The notes beneath the pieces were generated by a model. That model searched no databases and was not told the origin of the DNA. It was given only the letters and a program-made list of their open reading frames with translations. Shown here one piece after another: positions 45,201-58,614 of a stretch of 64,000 bases of DNA (its first letter is position 1; every line of letters begins with the position of its first letter). Made by a program: the position numbers and the translations under genes. Origin of the DNA: Apostichopus japonicus (Eukaryota; Echinodermata; Holothuroidea; Aspidochirotida; Stichopodidae); assembly GCF_037975245.1 (NCBI RefSeq), contig NC_092570.1, positions 17,773,918 through 17,837,917 on the forward strand. The letters are read 5' to 3'.

Positions 45201-45790
45201 ATGAAAAAGTAAAACAAATGTCTAGATTGATTATCCTCATTTCTGGAATTAGTTTGTCGCATTCTAGTTAGAACATGAACGAATAAGTATATTATCTGGG
45301 GTCTTATTGCTTAAGCTCGTTATAAATGAAGTTAGGTTTATTTATTGTTTAGGTTTATTGACCCAACTCGTAAAATCCAGTTTCAAAGCGTAAAATAGGT
45401 TTGGGACGCTTAAAAGACATTAGGAGCCTGCTGGTAAAAGTTGGCAACTATTCCTCTTATATATATATCACCCATTGTGAAATGGGACAGTTTAGTATCC
45501 ATATAAAGGATACTGAAGTATTTATAAACACTGATAATGTGTTCAGGGTTACAGCTGTTGCAGAAATGTATACGTTACACCCGTATCTGTTTAGTGACCT
45601 CAATTTTAACTATGACCTGTTGGCCTAAAAGTGTGGGTGACAATGTGTGTTGCTCTGGCAGTATGCATGTTGACAGGTATAAACAGTGGGTGTGTACTGT
45701 GTACAGCTGTGTTGGGCACATTGCAAACGATTATCAATTTGACCTGGTGAAATTGGGGAGTTTTCACCTAGATACCAATAAGCGACAAGG
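39230..45790. other. Intergenic, no gene recognised
   Basis: AT-rich sequence with G/C homopolymers (C16 at 40266, C11 at 43257) and purine-rich stretches near 39.72 and 44.4 kb. All ORFs are under 110 codons and without recognisable motifs. A tRNA-like GGTTCAAAT on the minus strand near 40.41 kb may be a SINE remnant. Confidence 0.4.
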
Positions 45791-45799
45791 TTTTTTTAT

Positions 45800-46290
45800 T
45801 CAGTTTTTTTTTTATAGTTTCAACAACTATATTGCAGTCAAGTATTTTCAGTACATATAAATTTACAGTGTGCATACAGTGAGGTACCGGGGAGAACCCA
45901 CAAGAAGATTAGCAAAGCCTACAAGCGTGGATGGATACCCACTAGAACGGTAAGTGTATACCGAATAACTTAAATTAGTAGAGTGCATATAAGAACAATA
46001 ATCAAAAACAAAAGAACACTTAACACAAAACAATTAAAAACAAAACAATACAAGGGAACAAAACAGAAACTACAAAGTCGTATTAAACATAAAATACCTT
46101 GTCACAATCTTCTGGACACAAGAAAACATTTCAGTTTTACTTTGAAGGCCTGTGTAAGAGGAAGGATATCGATAATGCGTAGTGATATTAAAAGCAAGGG
46201 AATTCCAAACCTGGGGAGCTACATAACGAACATTGTGAAGGGATGACAAAATTCTGAACAACGGTGTTCTTACAAAGTTAGCGGATCGGG
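45800..46290 (-). pseudogene. 3' end of a non-LTR retrotransposon
   Basis: The minus-strand reading SLHNVRYVAPQVWNSLAFNI followed by KTEMFSCVQKIVTRYFMF is the typical C-terminus of a LINE ORF2. The 3' region contains CTCCCCGGTACCTCACTGT and ends in A-runs with CTGAATAAA. Frame breaks show decay. Confidence 0.72.
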
Positions 46291-46426
46291 TTGGTAAGAA
46301 TTAACTTCACTACATATATACAAGTATGCCACATTGATAACAATTGATATCGTAGATTGATAGAATATTCAGTTTTGCAAAGAGCCTGAAGGAGTGTGTT
46401 GGAGATAACTTGGTTTTTTTTTTCTA

Positions 46427-46740
46427 CGCACCAAAACCAGTTTTGTTAGTCCTTATTTGGGTACTCGCTTATCGCCACGTAAAGACTAAAGAACTGTGTT
46501 AATTCTTATATGGCCATATGTGAGTCCCCACATAAGGAATATTGTCATTATTGGCAGTCATTATGTGGCAGTGTTAGAAACGCATGATAAGTAAAATTTT
46601 CTTGGTCATTATGTGGAAGTGCTATTAGTGCCACATAAGGACTTAAATTGTTCTTGTTCATTATGTGGAGATAACTTTGAATTCACATAATGACTAAGGT
46701 TTACATAATTTTTTTCTGCATTTTTGTTGGTTTTGGCGTT
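46427..46740. mobile_element. Candidate MITE with repeated TCATTATGTGG motif
   Basis: The ends GCACCAAAACCAGTTTTG and, inverted, ACGCCAAAACCAACAAAA form imperfect terminal repeats. The interior holds several copies of TCATTATGTGG and its complement CCACATAA in both orientations. Non-coding. Confidence 0.5.
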
Positions 46741-47769
46741 CCATAAGACATACTGTAAATTACATTTACCGGCCCTTGTCTTCACTTACGTCATAATTTG
46801 CTGTGAATTTGAGCAAAAATATAACTTTCACCTCGTTTCTTACATGATGGGCAGATCTCTGTCAGTGGGGGCGAACTGAAAGAATGTCACAAACCTATGT
46901 TAACTAGATAAATTGCAGTGCTGATACATGAGACATGTACAGTATGAGAGGAATAGGATAAGGACCCAAACCAGTAAGTTTTAATCGGGGTTGATATAAT
47001 GATAAAATATAGCATAAATATACTATATCTCTGTGAAAGGCTGGAATATTGCTTAGAACTGGAAAATCTAGACAATATACAGGTTTAGATAACCCATGCT
47101 TCACTGTACTGACAGTCTCAGGAATATTTAAGACGCTGTTAATTTTTCCTCATTATATACTGGCAGACCTTTGATAATCATTCATTCTTCAGATCCTTCA
47201 CCGTATGTATATCCTTCACTGGTGTCGTTGACTTTTCTTGCCTCTCACGAACCGTTCTGGTATGCAAACTCATTTGCGCAAAAATAATTGTCAATTTTTA
47301 TTTTCATTCTCTGCGGATATTAATAACTCATTACTATATTCTGTTAATCTACCCTTTCAATTGAGGCTTGTCCATTACCTCCTCGGGGTGTTGAAATACC
47401 TCCCAGGACAACCAGAAACTGGGACAATTCTTCATCACCTCTCGTATTTATACTTCATAGCACATCAAAATCAGAAGTTTACACATCAAAAAGTGAAGAA
47501 ATTTGATGTGTTGGTATTTGAATTGGTTGACAGCTCCTAGGGGGGATTCACTTGTCAGCTCTGAAAATTGTTTACACCAGTCGACAAATCAGTGTCAGAA
47601 ATAGCTCCTCACTTGCTTAAATATAGTGAAAAGGATTCCAGACGGAGAGCTAAATTGTCTAATACAACCAAAGGCAGGTCAGATTCTTGTGCCTTTCATA
47701 GTTTTGTCTTCACTCTTCATAGAAATTACTCAAGGTGATTTCTTTGTAACAGTCTCGCCAACAATTATT

Positions 47770-47873
47770 ATTGCAAACAGAATGTTTTAAAGGCTTCAAA
47801 AGTTATTGCAAACAGAATGTTTTCAAAACTACCAAAATGATTGCAAACAGAATGTTTTAAAAACTACAAAAAA
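47770..47873. repeat. 35-bp tandem repeat, three copies
   Basis: ATTGCAAACAGAATGTTTT starts at 47770, 47805 and 47840, followed by variable A-rich sequence. Confidence 0.9.
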
Positions 47874-49411
47874 AAAAGAAAGAAAAATGCCTGTGAGTGT
47901 GAGTGTGTTTTACGTTCTTGGGACCCTCGTTGCTATATTAGCATACAGTATCTATTAGCAAGTTTTGCATCACTGTATATAAAGTTAAGATTTTTGAACT
48001 ATATGTATGCTGATAGAATTATTCTGTGCAAGTGTTTAGTTTTCCATAGCCTAACCAGACCAGACATGCAGATTAATATATTGACTATATCTGAACAGTG
48101 CAGCAATTGAGTGCCTATATACAAAATTAACTGTTCATTTTCTACAAAGAAGTTATACATTTTTCATCTGTTACGTGCCTTATCACCGAAAGATGGCATT
48201 CAATTCTCAAGCTCCCATCGTCAACTGAAAGAGAGCTATAGGCATATTGACAGTATAAGCGATCGTGTCTTTTTCTGTTATGAGGTAAATGCATCTATAC
48301 GTGCATCTCCAGTGTTTTATTAGGCCTCTCGAAATAAAGAAAATGAAAAAGGAAGTGCTATGGCAGTTACAGCTATACCTAAAGGTTTATGATCATTTAC
48401 ATAATGAACAAAATCAAAATATGTCGAGATTTTAATTAGAGAGAAATGCCACTTTATTCCAAATTTGGATGGCTGAGTCATCTGTTTATGTAGGCTGACA
48501 TTGTCTGAATTATAGCATAGCACCTGCCAGTGTACAGACTGAATGGATGTACTGTTTATGGTGTAAATATCTCATATAGGCTAACATACTACACTGTTCG
48601 TTCGTCATGTTTGTTACCATGGTAATGGGTGAAACCATGTCAGGTGGCATAAAAAGAAATATGGACTTTGACTTTAAAAAATGACAGCATGTCATATCTT
48701 TCAGATAATTTAGTTATTAAGTTTCATAAATTTATAAATTGAATGGGTTGGTGTGATTGATATGTATGTTTTATAGGAATTACCATGGCAACCAACTACT
48801 ATGTAGTTGTAGCTCCTTCTGTTAAATAGTGGTAAGCAGTAATATTACTGAAAGTGGGTCTCTTCAAAACTCACTTTTCATTATTAATTTGAACTAATTA
48901 ATAATTTTTATGTTTTTAAGGTATTGATACAGGAATGTGACAAGTGAAAAAAAATATGTCAGTGTAATTTACAGTACTATGGGATTATGAGTTTATAAAA
49001 GGAGAACAGGAAGTGGGTCAAAACCCTGTTGTAGGGGTCATCGGGTTGTAGCAGAAACCTTTTATTGGAGCAGGTACAGTACTACAGTTGTTCCTAAATT
49101 ACCAAACTTGTAAAGTTGTGGTTTTCAACTTTAAAATGCAAATAATACTCTTTTTAGTACTTTTTAGTACTTTAGTACTATTTACTGGACAGATAAGGAT
49201 TAATTTATTGAAGTACTGTACAGAAAAGCTAGGCTAGGAAGTCAATGGCTGGCAAAACCTTAGTGATACTGTATGTCAACTACTACAAGAGTAGGTTATG
49301 TATAATTCAATACCATTTAAAGTTTTTGAGAGTTTGTCCTTTAAATTTCAGACTTGCAATGATCAAAATAGCCAAACCATGATCCTATGGAGTACCAAAA
49401 AATAGTTTGTT

Positions 49412-49470
49412 GGAGCAGTTTGTTCGGAGCAGCTTGTTCGGAGCATCTTGTTCGGAGCAGTTTGTTGGGA
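49412..49470. repeat. ~14-bp tandem repeat, four copies
   Basis: Direct copies of GGAGCAGTTTGTTC with one or two changes each. Confidence 0.85.
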
Positions 49471-50233
49471 GAAATTATACTCAGTTTGAGACTGTTCAAA
49501 AAGCCAAATTGACCCACAAATGTTGTGTTTCTTGAAGTTTTAATTCTCTACAGTACTAGTACTACCTCCACTAATACATTTTTGCTTAAATACAGGCATT
49601 TCTTTTTTCAAAAAGGGGAACTTTACTTTCCCAGAAGATGAAAACCACAGTATTAAATTAATGTAGGTACAGTACTTAAGCTACTAAAGCATGCTCAGGT
49701 CGCAGCGCAGTTGAATTTCGTAACGCCAGTGATGTCACATAAGATCACATAATCTAGACCATCATTTTTCGAGCACTGTGTGTGACTATCTTATTTTGAA
49801 TGATTTTCACATAACTTGTGTTTGTTTTTGTGTAGTCTTTTTTACTTTTTGCTACAAAGTGTAAAACCTATTTACAGTTTATCAATGTGTCCTTGTTCTT
49901 CACGTCTGCTTATAAGGAATGGTAATACCACAAATAACAAATGACTTTGACAATTTTCGCAGGAACAGTGTTGTTTTGATTTCATCACTTTAACTAGTAC
50001 CAAAACCATCGTCAGGAAACTCAATCTCAAAATTGCTTCCTTTATGATACAGTTATACACGTCATCTGATTTTTATGCATGCACAGTCATTTGACTTGAT
50101 TTGATTTGAGGGACAGTATATCACATCACTGAATATGCTCTAAAACAGTTGCATATTTGTTCTTAAATTCATTTGTGAGACTGCAGATCTAAATGCATTT
50201 TTCTGTTAATGAATCAACATGTTGCTTCATAGA

Positions 50234-50248
50234 GGGGGGGGGGGGGGG
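50234..50248 (+). repeat. G15 homopolymer
   Basis: Uninterrupted run of fifteen G. Similar runs in the window: C16 at 40266-40281, C11 at 35306-35316 and 43257-43267, G11 at 61033-61043. Confidence 0.9.
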
Positions 50249-52344
50249 AAACAGATGGAAGAATTTATAAGCACATTATATAGTTAATGGTTATTAAAAT
50301 AAGAACAAGCTACCAATTTTCTCTTAACATGAGATTGTGGTGGATTACAGTAACAAGTAATTTACTTCGCTTCTGAGATGGGAAGTCATTGGCTGGAGGG
50401 TCCGGCCGTAGCGCGCGCACAATGTTAAAAAGGTTACCAGTTCACTCTAGACATGGTAGAATGAGAGTGCTGAGGTTGTGAGGAGACAGGTAAGCTCATC
50501 ACTAGTTAATATCCAAACCCGGTCAAGTTTTGGGATTTTCCTTTGCATTTTAGACTTTTTAGTAACATTTGGATCACATGCAATACAAGTGGGAAAGTTT
50601 GAACTTTTTAATTTTTGTGGTTATACACAGGTACACATATTAAACCACTGTCTGTGAAAGATAAAGCATTAGTTGAGTGGGGCCTATGGAGAAAGTCTAG
50701 GTGTTCTTTGGGACAGCTAACAATTTTCATAAACATCACACCTTGTTGAACGCAAAATGGCTTCACATTATACAATTTAACAAGACTTTGAGAGGAGTCC
50801 AGTAAGATTTAAAATATTGAATGGTTTTGACTGAGCACCTGTACTGATGATAAAATTAAAATGGCCATCCGTACAGTTTGCAAAGTTTAGTGGCGAATAA
50901 AATTGCTCTTTGAAGCAATTTCCTTGCGTTTCTGACTCTGTAACTTATAACTCAGCTGTGGATAGAGGTGGGGGGAGGGAAGAAACATAAGAGGGGTTGC
51001 GAGGGACGGAAAGGGGCAGAAGTGACGACAGTGAAATGGCTTTTGAAGTTTGTACATGAAACACCTCAGGCTCATATGATCAGCCTTGTGATGGAGTACA
51101 CTGCTTTCTTGATAGGACCCTATACAGCCTTATACTGTAGGTTCTTTGGATAACAATACACTACAAAATGATAACAAAAAAAAAATAACAATTACAGCTG
51201 TTACCTTTGTCTGGTGAAAATTATTTTTACACTTGGTTATTCAAACAAATCAAGTCACCTAAATTGGGAGGGATGGTTCATTGACAGAGGTCACCACAAA
51301 AGGAACAAAAGAAAGTGACCACCTACGTATTCTTCCAACTGACCATTTTCCGAACAGTTGTCATTTTAGAAGGCAATCTTGAAGGAGAAAATAATAATTT
51401 GCCAGAGTCCTGTATAATATTTGGTGGGTTTTTAGAGAGATCTCTTTTAAGTTCTTGATATCTTGGAGAGAGTAACCCATCATCACTCTAGCTTCAGCTT
51501 CTTGGATAGTGTTGGTCTTCATATAAATGTCAGTGTAAATTGAAAGGAGGTGTCATATATACCTCCATGAGTCTCAAGCTGCCCAGCTGCATGACAGGAA
51601 ATATAGGGTGTGCTTGAAGCTGTTAAATGAAGAATTTTTCACTTCAGGGGTTCCAATGAGAATTTTCACTTCAATCGAAATTGTTTGCAATTTGTTTGAA
51701 ATTGTGAGTAATTATTAATAATCATGTAACAGGAACATGTTTATTTGTGTTATTTATTCTGTAGTCTGTTGGATCCATATCATGAGCAACATTCTATAAT
51801 GTTAGAATGTATATTACTCATCCCTTACCTGTCTTCACGCTACATATGTTTGTATTTACATGTTTGTATATATATTTGTATGTTTGTTTTCAAAACTTGA
51901 AATTGGCTCTACAGTTTGTATTAAGTAGTATCGGTAAGTATTTGCCAATATAGAGACATCTGATCAGTCAGTCATTTTCAAAGTCATGGTCTCTTTGCTT
52001 ACATTGCGTATGCCTTAGGTAAAGCGATATGTAAACGTTTCAGTAGTTCTTGAGTTTCAGGTGAACCTTTGGTATTTCACAACCAAATTCTGACTAACGT
52101 TTTAGAGGATCACATACCTGTAAGGTGTCAAGACAGAGGGTAAACACCATTCCAAGGCCAAACTTGAAACTTCCTTTCTTTTTTTCATTTCTGTTACACT
52201 TGACCTAACCAGAAATTGACTGATATGTATAACAATGACCTTGCTGGTGGTTGAATGACATATACTACTACTGTGCCTTGATTACTGTGAGAAAGCTTGT
52301 TGTGGTGATTATCAGACAATAGTGTAAAACTGTATGGAAAGACA

Positions 52345-52650
52345 GTTATAATGAGCCAGTGTGTGATATCATACTTGTTGTGGTAATGTTTAAATATTAC
52401 AGTGTAGATGATAGATGGATACTTCGAGGGTCTGGGCTGTGGGAGGAAATTTAACAGGGAATGGATGTGCAGTGACAAAAGGATCGACAGCATTTGTACA
52501 GGCAAATATAATAAACCAGTGTGTGACATTACTTATTGTGTGGTCACACCTAAATACTATCTAGAGTATAGATAGAGGGGAAAGTTAGGAGTGTGGGATT
52601 GAGGTGCAAAAGCAGGAGGGATGTAGATTTTACAGGGGGAGGTGTGCAAT
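52345..52650. repeat. Diverged ~150-bp tandem duplication
   Basis: Blocks AGCCAGTGTGTGATATCATA and AACCAGTGTGTGACATTACT, each followed by TTGTG.., AAATA(T/C)TA and TAGATAGA-like sequence, repeat in the same order about 150 bp apart. Confidence 0.55.
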
Positions 52651-55600
52651 GGGGGGGCAGGGGGGTAATCAGTACGGTCTCCTACATAGGATCTCCCATA
52701 TCCCAGAAGTATTAAGATTCATTAATCAGGCCTTGACAACAGTTATGTCCCCGGGCCACTATTTTGAAGTCATCAGTGTTCCTTAAAGTATATTTTGAAA
52801 ATGAGACTACATTTTCTCATACTTCCATAGGCTTTCAAATTCACCACAAACTTGGGATTTTATCCCCTTGCTGACCACCCCCCCTCCCCCCTGCTAACCA
52901 CCCCTCTTCTCGGTCCTGGTCATTACTTCCCTTTTCTTAAACATATCCTTTTTAACATTGTGGTCCTGTGTTGTCATTATGGGACATTAATTTATTTCTA
53001 CATTTGATATATAGAACTTGCAGGATTATTAGAACTTTACTATGCATGAGTTCCAGGCATTTCTGAATAATTGCTGGTCGCCATAGAGCCTGCAAGGGTA
53101 CAAGCAGCTCGGATTACAGCACCAGCATTATTAATCAAAATGTCTGCAGGTTTTTAAATATCAAACTGACTGAAAATTGATATGCACTACATACGCTAAC
53201 TTTCTCTTGAACTGTTTTGAATTTTTCAGCAAACAGCTGGTTGCAGTATACAGTGTCATGTTATGAATATTCAAGTCTGTTCAAAGCTTATCACATGGTA
53301 TCGTATACTGAGTGTTTTGCTTTAGGAAGAAATCATTACGTAATTATGCAAATTGTCTTCAAAAAGTCATGTTTGCTATACATGTATACTATACTGTAAA
53401 CTTATGTTCCACCAAATTGTGGAATAGGGTAATAAAATTAAGACTCTTAGCAGAGAAAAAAAATAGAGACCTATGTTTGGATGTGTGATGGAAAGTTATA
53501 TTGTTCTGAGCACTGTATATGCAGAGTTTAATGGTCTCTGATCTTGAGTACTTTAACGTCATCTGAAATATTTTGGGGCTCTATTTGTTTGACTTTCTAC
53601 ATTTAGACCAAGTATAGATAGCTAGTTTTTCTAGACTTGAGTATTTTAATTTTAATTTTTTTATTATTATTTTTTTTAAATTGGAATTTCAGTTGGTAGG
53701 CAAAATTTAAGGGAAGATTCATTTTAATAATTGGATATTTATTAATATTTTTGATGATTTAGCAACAGTGAGGTACGAAGTGTATCTCTCTATGAGATAC
53801 TGCGGCACTGTTTGGGATCGGCCCTATTGTAACTTATGAAAGCATTTTGAAAGGTTTTTTGATTAAGCCCTTCCCTCACAAGGGACTCATTTATAATTAG
53901 GGGTCTTCCTCTGTGGACAGCTACGGCATTGTTTTTAATTACCATAGGCAGAGTCTGCGTCATCAGCTGACATACTAGTAATCCATTGCAAAACTGTCAT
54001 AAAAGCTGTTCCATATTACAATCGACTCCATCATGCATTGAAATGGAAAGCTTACAAGCCCACACTGTACATGTATGTATGTACATGTACTTGACAAGCT
54101 TCAATTAATAACGACAACTTGCATCTAAGTCATATCGTTACAAGTGCAGCACGAGTCTCCATGAACATGCAGGCTCAATTTCATGTTTCATGATAGAAGA
54201 GATCTCTTTCAACACATTCACTGGGATGGACGGTGAGATTGTGCTGTAGATGGATTTCATATTCTCTCCATCTTAGGAATGCCTTCGATAATCAGTATGT
54301 AGGAATCTTACATGACTCAGAGGCCAGGTTGTACTGTTTATGGAATTGGTTCCTTCTCGGTGATCTGGTTTTATTCAGTTTAATAGGACTCGAGCTTGAG
54401 GATACACATATGTATATAAACAGGATTTGTCCAGCTAGACTAAACTTACTCGTGTGTGAAGACCTGGAACAAATTCGGCAGAGTTTGTTGTATATAGTGT
54501 CCCTGGTAGATCTCAGTTTCCCCTGAGTCATCATCCTCTGTGGAGAGAGGACCATCGTTGCCAAGGTGATATTGTCCTTTGTGACAGGCACATCGAGATT
54601 ACATCAGTTTTAATATTTTCATTATGGGATTACGATTGGGAGAGTATTTGTGAATGGAGTAGTATTCAAGCAAGATAATTATCAAAGTCATATTCATCAT
54701 CACTTACTTGTCTCCACACGATTACTGCACTCTATGATGCTGGACTGATGCTATGCATTGGATAAGTCACAGTAACTACCAATACTTCTATCAGCTGCTC
54801 TCCCCTACACAGCAGTCCTTTATATTGCTGGGCGTGTTTATTTCATTGGTTGTCACCTCTGCAAAATGTTATTGTAACTTTTAAAGAGGAATATTTAGCT
54901 GAGGAAACGATCCATTTTCTTTGCTGGAATATATTAGGCGTAATTAATGCTTCAGAGCCCGTCTTGTTTGGTTCAAGAGGAAGTACTGAAGAAAAACTCA
55001 GGAAAACTTGAAATCAATTCAAATAAATCTGATTTTTTTAAAATAATTTGAATGGGATTATTGAATTCGAAATATCTGATTTATTCATAGAATATAGTTA
55101 GACCTGATGTAACACTATAAATTTGGATTAAATGAATGTAATATATATTTATTTGGATGTTCCCTGCATTGCATAATCTGATGCAAACCTCCCCCTGTAG
55201 TCTGCGTTACAAACTCTAACATACTGCAGTTCCAATACTTTGAATATACCAGCTATTTCAGATGGACATCTCGTCTTTGAAATGTTTAAAAGTGGAACAT
55301 TATAATCTCAAGGTCATAAATCAAAGATGATATTTGTGAATTTTAATAAAATTCAAATCAACTCGATATTAATACAACCCAACAGTGTTTGGACTTGTGA
55401 CCTTTTGAAAAGTTTAACGGTTGATTTTAATAACAAGTCAAGGTTAATTACTGTACAGAACCGACAGTACACCAAAGTATTTAAGTGACTGTTGCTGGTC
55501 TCTGCTGTACAGCATATATATCGTTCAAAAAGGACACTGTGTGTGTTCCTGGCGACAGTTTCTGCTACCGAGAATCCATGTCGATTGTCTTGTACATTTG

Positions 55601-56278
55601 CATGCTCCGCTCTGCATGCACCGAGACTCGAACCGCAGTGTTAACAATCTACTCATACAGCAGGATGAAGTCTCAGTCATGTTCCTAGAATTTTGTGAGA
55701 CAGACCTCTTAAAGTAAAACTTGAAAAGAAATATTCTGCCTGGTCATGAATCCCTCAGTTGGATAGTTTGAACTTGATCCGATATAGCTTCCTGACTCGG
55801 AAGTTAAAAGGAAGGACATAACTATTGCGTGACTATGGCTTCGGTCGCTGTATGGTTGGTAGAAGCTCTGCAAGATTTGAGTAGTTATTATTTCATCGTC
55901 GTCAGCTCGCCAGATTGTCTTCCTCACGGTCAATGTTCATCTCTCTGTAAGTACGAGTGCTTTCATGTATTATTCATCATCCTGTCTCTCTCTCTCTCTC
56001 TCTCCTCGGGTAATTTATGCACTCGAAGAGTGACGCAAATGCCTTTCAAGCAATTATGCTTGTTCGGGAAGAAACTGACAGTGTGATGCGGCATTGCCAT
56101 CCGTGGTTATATTACTGTACAAGTCCTGTATCTGATTATTCACTGCATTGCATATTAAGCCTCGATTTCTGTATCAGGCTATGTGCATCTGTGAGAGTAT
56201 TCCTCCCTAGCTGGTTAGCTCTGATCCATCAAGTGATATACGTTTTTCTTCGGTAAAAAGGGAGAATCGGGCAAAAAA

Positions 56279-56369
56279 ATGACAAATTATTCCATCTTAC
56301 AATTTTTGGCGTGCGGATACAATCCTGCATTTGACGATTCTCACGTTTCCGGTTTCGGAATGTGTTCAG
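56279..56369 (+). CDS. Candidate 5' coding exon of plus-strand gene
   Basis: ATG at 56279, 30 codons (MTNYSILQFLACGYNPAF...) ending at a good donor, TTCAG|GTGAGT. Its phase (one base left over) fits the acceptor of the exon at 60291, giving ...GMCSDDSFTIMEFP. I do not recognise the protein sequence. The evidence is only splice site, phase and distance, so this may be coincidence or an untranslated exon. Confidence 0.28.
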
Positions 56370-56810
56370 GTGAGTCGAAGATGTTAACACCGTCTGTGAT
56401 TACATCTAGAGCTGCTGAAGCCAGCTGTGAGAGGTGTTGTAACTTTTGGATAATTAAAAGATGGGTTTTTGTGTAATCTTACGCAGTTAGAGTAACAGGC
56501 TTCTATTTTTCATCCAATTTAAATTATGTTTCTGTACTGCAGCTTTGAGGGAGTGTCTATATAGAATGAATGTCAAGGATAGGAATCTTTTAAGGAAATT
56601 GACTGTACAATGTTTGAGATATTCATGTATCCTAGCCAGTTATCTCTGTATTAGAAGCATCAAAAACATAATGTAATCTTTGTTACATAGTTAATACTTT
56701 ATCATGATATTTGGTGATTTAGACTGCTGTACTGGTGGTACAATTAATGGACTAACTTTATATAAATGGAAAACAATTGGGCTGATCAGATAGATGATGT
56801 GCTGAAGAAT

Positions 56811-57198
56811 ATATGTCCATGTCTGCAAGGATATGCCCTGTCCCAAAGGGATATGCCCATATCTGGAAGAGATGTGTCTATATCATGAAGGGATATGTCC
56901 ATGTATGGTGGATAGGTCTTAAAGGATATACCCATGTCCTAAAGGATATTTCCATATCTGGAGGAGATACGTTCATGTAATGAAGGGATATGCCCACGTT
57001 TGATGGATATGTCTAAAGGATGTATGTCAATATCCTGAAGGTATGTCTATGTCCTGAAGGATATGTCCAAATATGGAGGAGATATGTCCATGTAATGAAG
57101 GGATATGTCCATATCTTGAAGAGATGTGTCCATGTCAGGATATGTTCAAACTGATGGATATCTCCTTTAGGGTATGTCCCCAAGTCTTGGATGGATAT
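56811..57198. repeat. ~20-bp minisatellite, about 20 copies
   Basis: Direct, variable copies of GGATATGTCCATATCTGAAG with unit length 14-22 bp. The small ORFs across it, with repeated ILT/TWTYP-like words, are by-products. Confidence 0.93.
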
Positions 57199-57451
57199 GC
57201 TAAACAATCAAATCACTGAAATAAAGTATAGTGGGAAAGGATGATAGGAAAAGGAGTGAGCAGAGAGTGAGAATTTCCGTAGTACTCTCGCTTAAATGTG
57301 ACATTTCGTAGCAGTTGTACAAATACAAGATCAGTGACATCACACGTGAGCAGTGAGTTATCATCTGTAACAGTTTCATGGTGCAGCTGACAAAAGTAAG
57401 ATTTGTAGCTACTTTTTGAATTTTTTCTGTGAGGTTGCAAGGAGTGGATAA

Positions 57452-57920
57452 CCCCATCACTTCCCTGACTCCATGGTTGGTACTCCATATATAATACTCA
57501 CTGAAGCTAAATGTGTTTCATTGGACCTATAAAGTAGCATCCCCATCACTTCCCTGAATCCATGGTGGTACTTGGTTGGTACTTAGGAGTGTTAACTCAG
57601 TGGTTAACGCCGGTGCCTTTCAATCATAAGGTCCCGAGTTGGAGCTGCCTTTCCATCATAAGGTCCCAAGTTCAAGTCACTCCAAGATTAATGTATGCCG
57701 TCCAGTTACAGAGTTGTTGACAGTTGGCAGTTCATATTTCATGGACATTAAATAATATGAATCTAAGAGACTGACTTCGGTCAGCTTGCGGCTTTGATAA
57801 GCGAGTTCCTGCTTGCAGGAGGACCTAAAATACATACATAAAAACACACATACTGTACTGTACTCCATATATAACACTTCCTGAATCTAAATGTGTTTTC
57901 ATTGGACCTATAAAGCAACA
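57452..57920. repeat. ~90-bp tandem duplication, second copy split by a SINE
   Basis: Copy 1 at 57452-57540 starts CCCCATCACTTCCCTGACTC and ends CATTGGACCTATAAAGTAGC. Copy 2 starts at 57541, is interrupted after GGTTGGTACTT by the SINE at 57586, and resumes at about 57857 (TACTCCATATATAACAC) to end ACCTATAAAGCAAC. The duplication therefore pre-dates the SINE. Confidence 0.85.
57586..57835 (+). mobile_element. tRNA-derived SINE (family 1) inside a duplication
   Basis: Same family as 23.3 kb: ACTCAGTGGTTAACGCCGGT A box, AAGTTCAAGTCACTCC B box, GAGTTCCTGCTTGCAGGAGG tail. The region around the B box is duplicated (TCATAAGGTCCCGAGTT and TCATAAGGTCCCAAGTT, about 32 bp apart). Confidence 0.9.
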
Positions 57921-58614
57921 GTAATGGAGTGTTTGATGCTGTTATTCTATACATATTAGATCAGTACGTAACTAAATTAATATAGTATTTTATGTGTAAA
58001 ATCTTACCGAGAGATTCATGTGTTTGACCTTTACAGTGGGATAATGTACTTTGTAAGCATTCAGAATTAAAGGTTAGATTTGGAAGGGCTGTAAGTCAGT
58101 GGGGGCACAGTGCTGAAAAGTTACCAAGTTTTGTAGGCTTAGGAGAGTAGAGCACATTCATGTTGGATGGAAACAGGCATTACAGTATCCTTTTTGAAAA
58201 TTACCCAAACTAGTCACATTTTGGAGTTAATCTTAAAAATTTGTTTCTGGTTACTTTACTCCTCTTTTACTCAATTTATCCATCAGTAAACTACAACAAT
58301 TGGTAACATTACGCCTCCCATTGACCCCCTTGGGGGAAACGGCCGTTCCTGCCGTCTGCTCCTCCCGTCGGTTCCTCCCGTGGGTTCCTCCCGTCTGTTC
58401 CACCCGTCTGTTCCTCCTGTCTGTTCCTCCTTAAGCTACCATTCTTACCACTCATGTTAAATAGTCCTACTAACGTGACTTCTAGCTAAGATCTTCATCT
58501 GCTCAAATCTTGTTAGTTCTAGCATTCTACGTGAAGTTTATAGGACAGTATCATGTGGTTAGGTGAGATCAAGGGACACTCCCCACTTTATCTTCCTTCT
58601 AAGAGAGGCATACC

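Larger units (their letters stand above)
46750..56278. other. Intergenic, no gene recognised
   Basis: AT-rich sequence with small tandem repeats and G15 at 50234. ORFs are all short (the longest about 111 codons, 52529-52194) and without motifs. Untranslated or first exons of the plus-strand candidate gene could lie here unseen. Confidence 0.4.
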
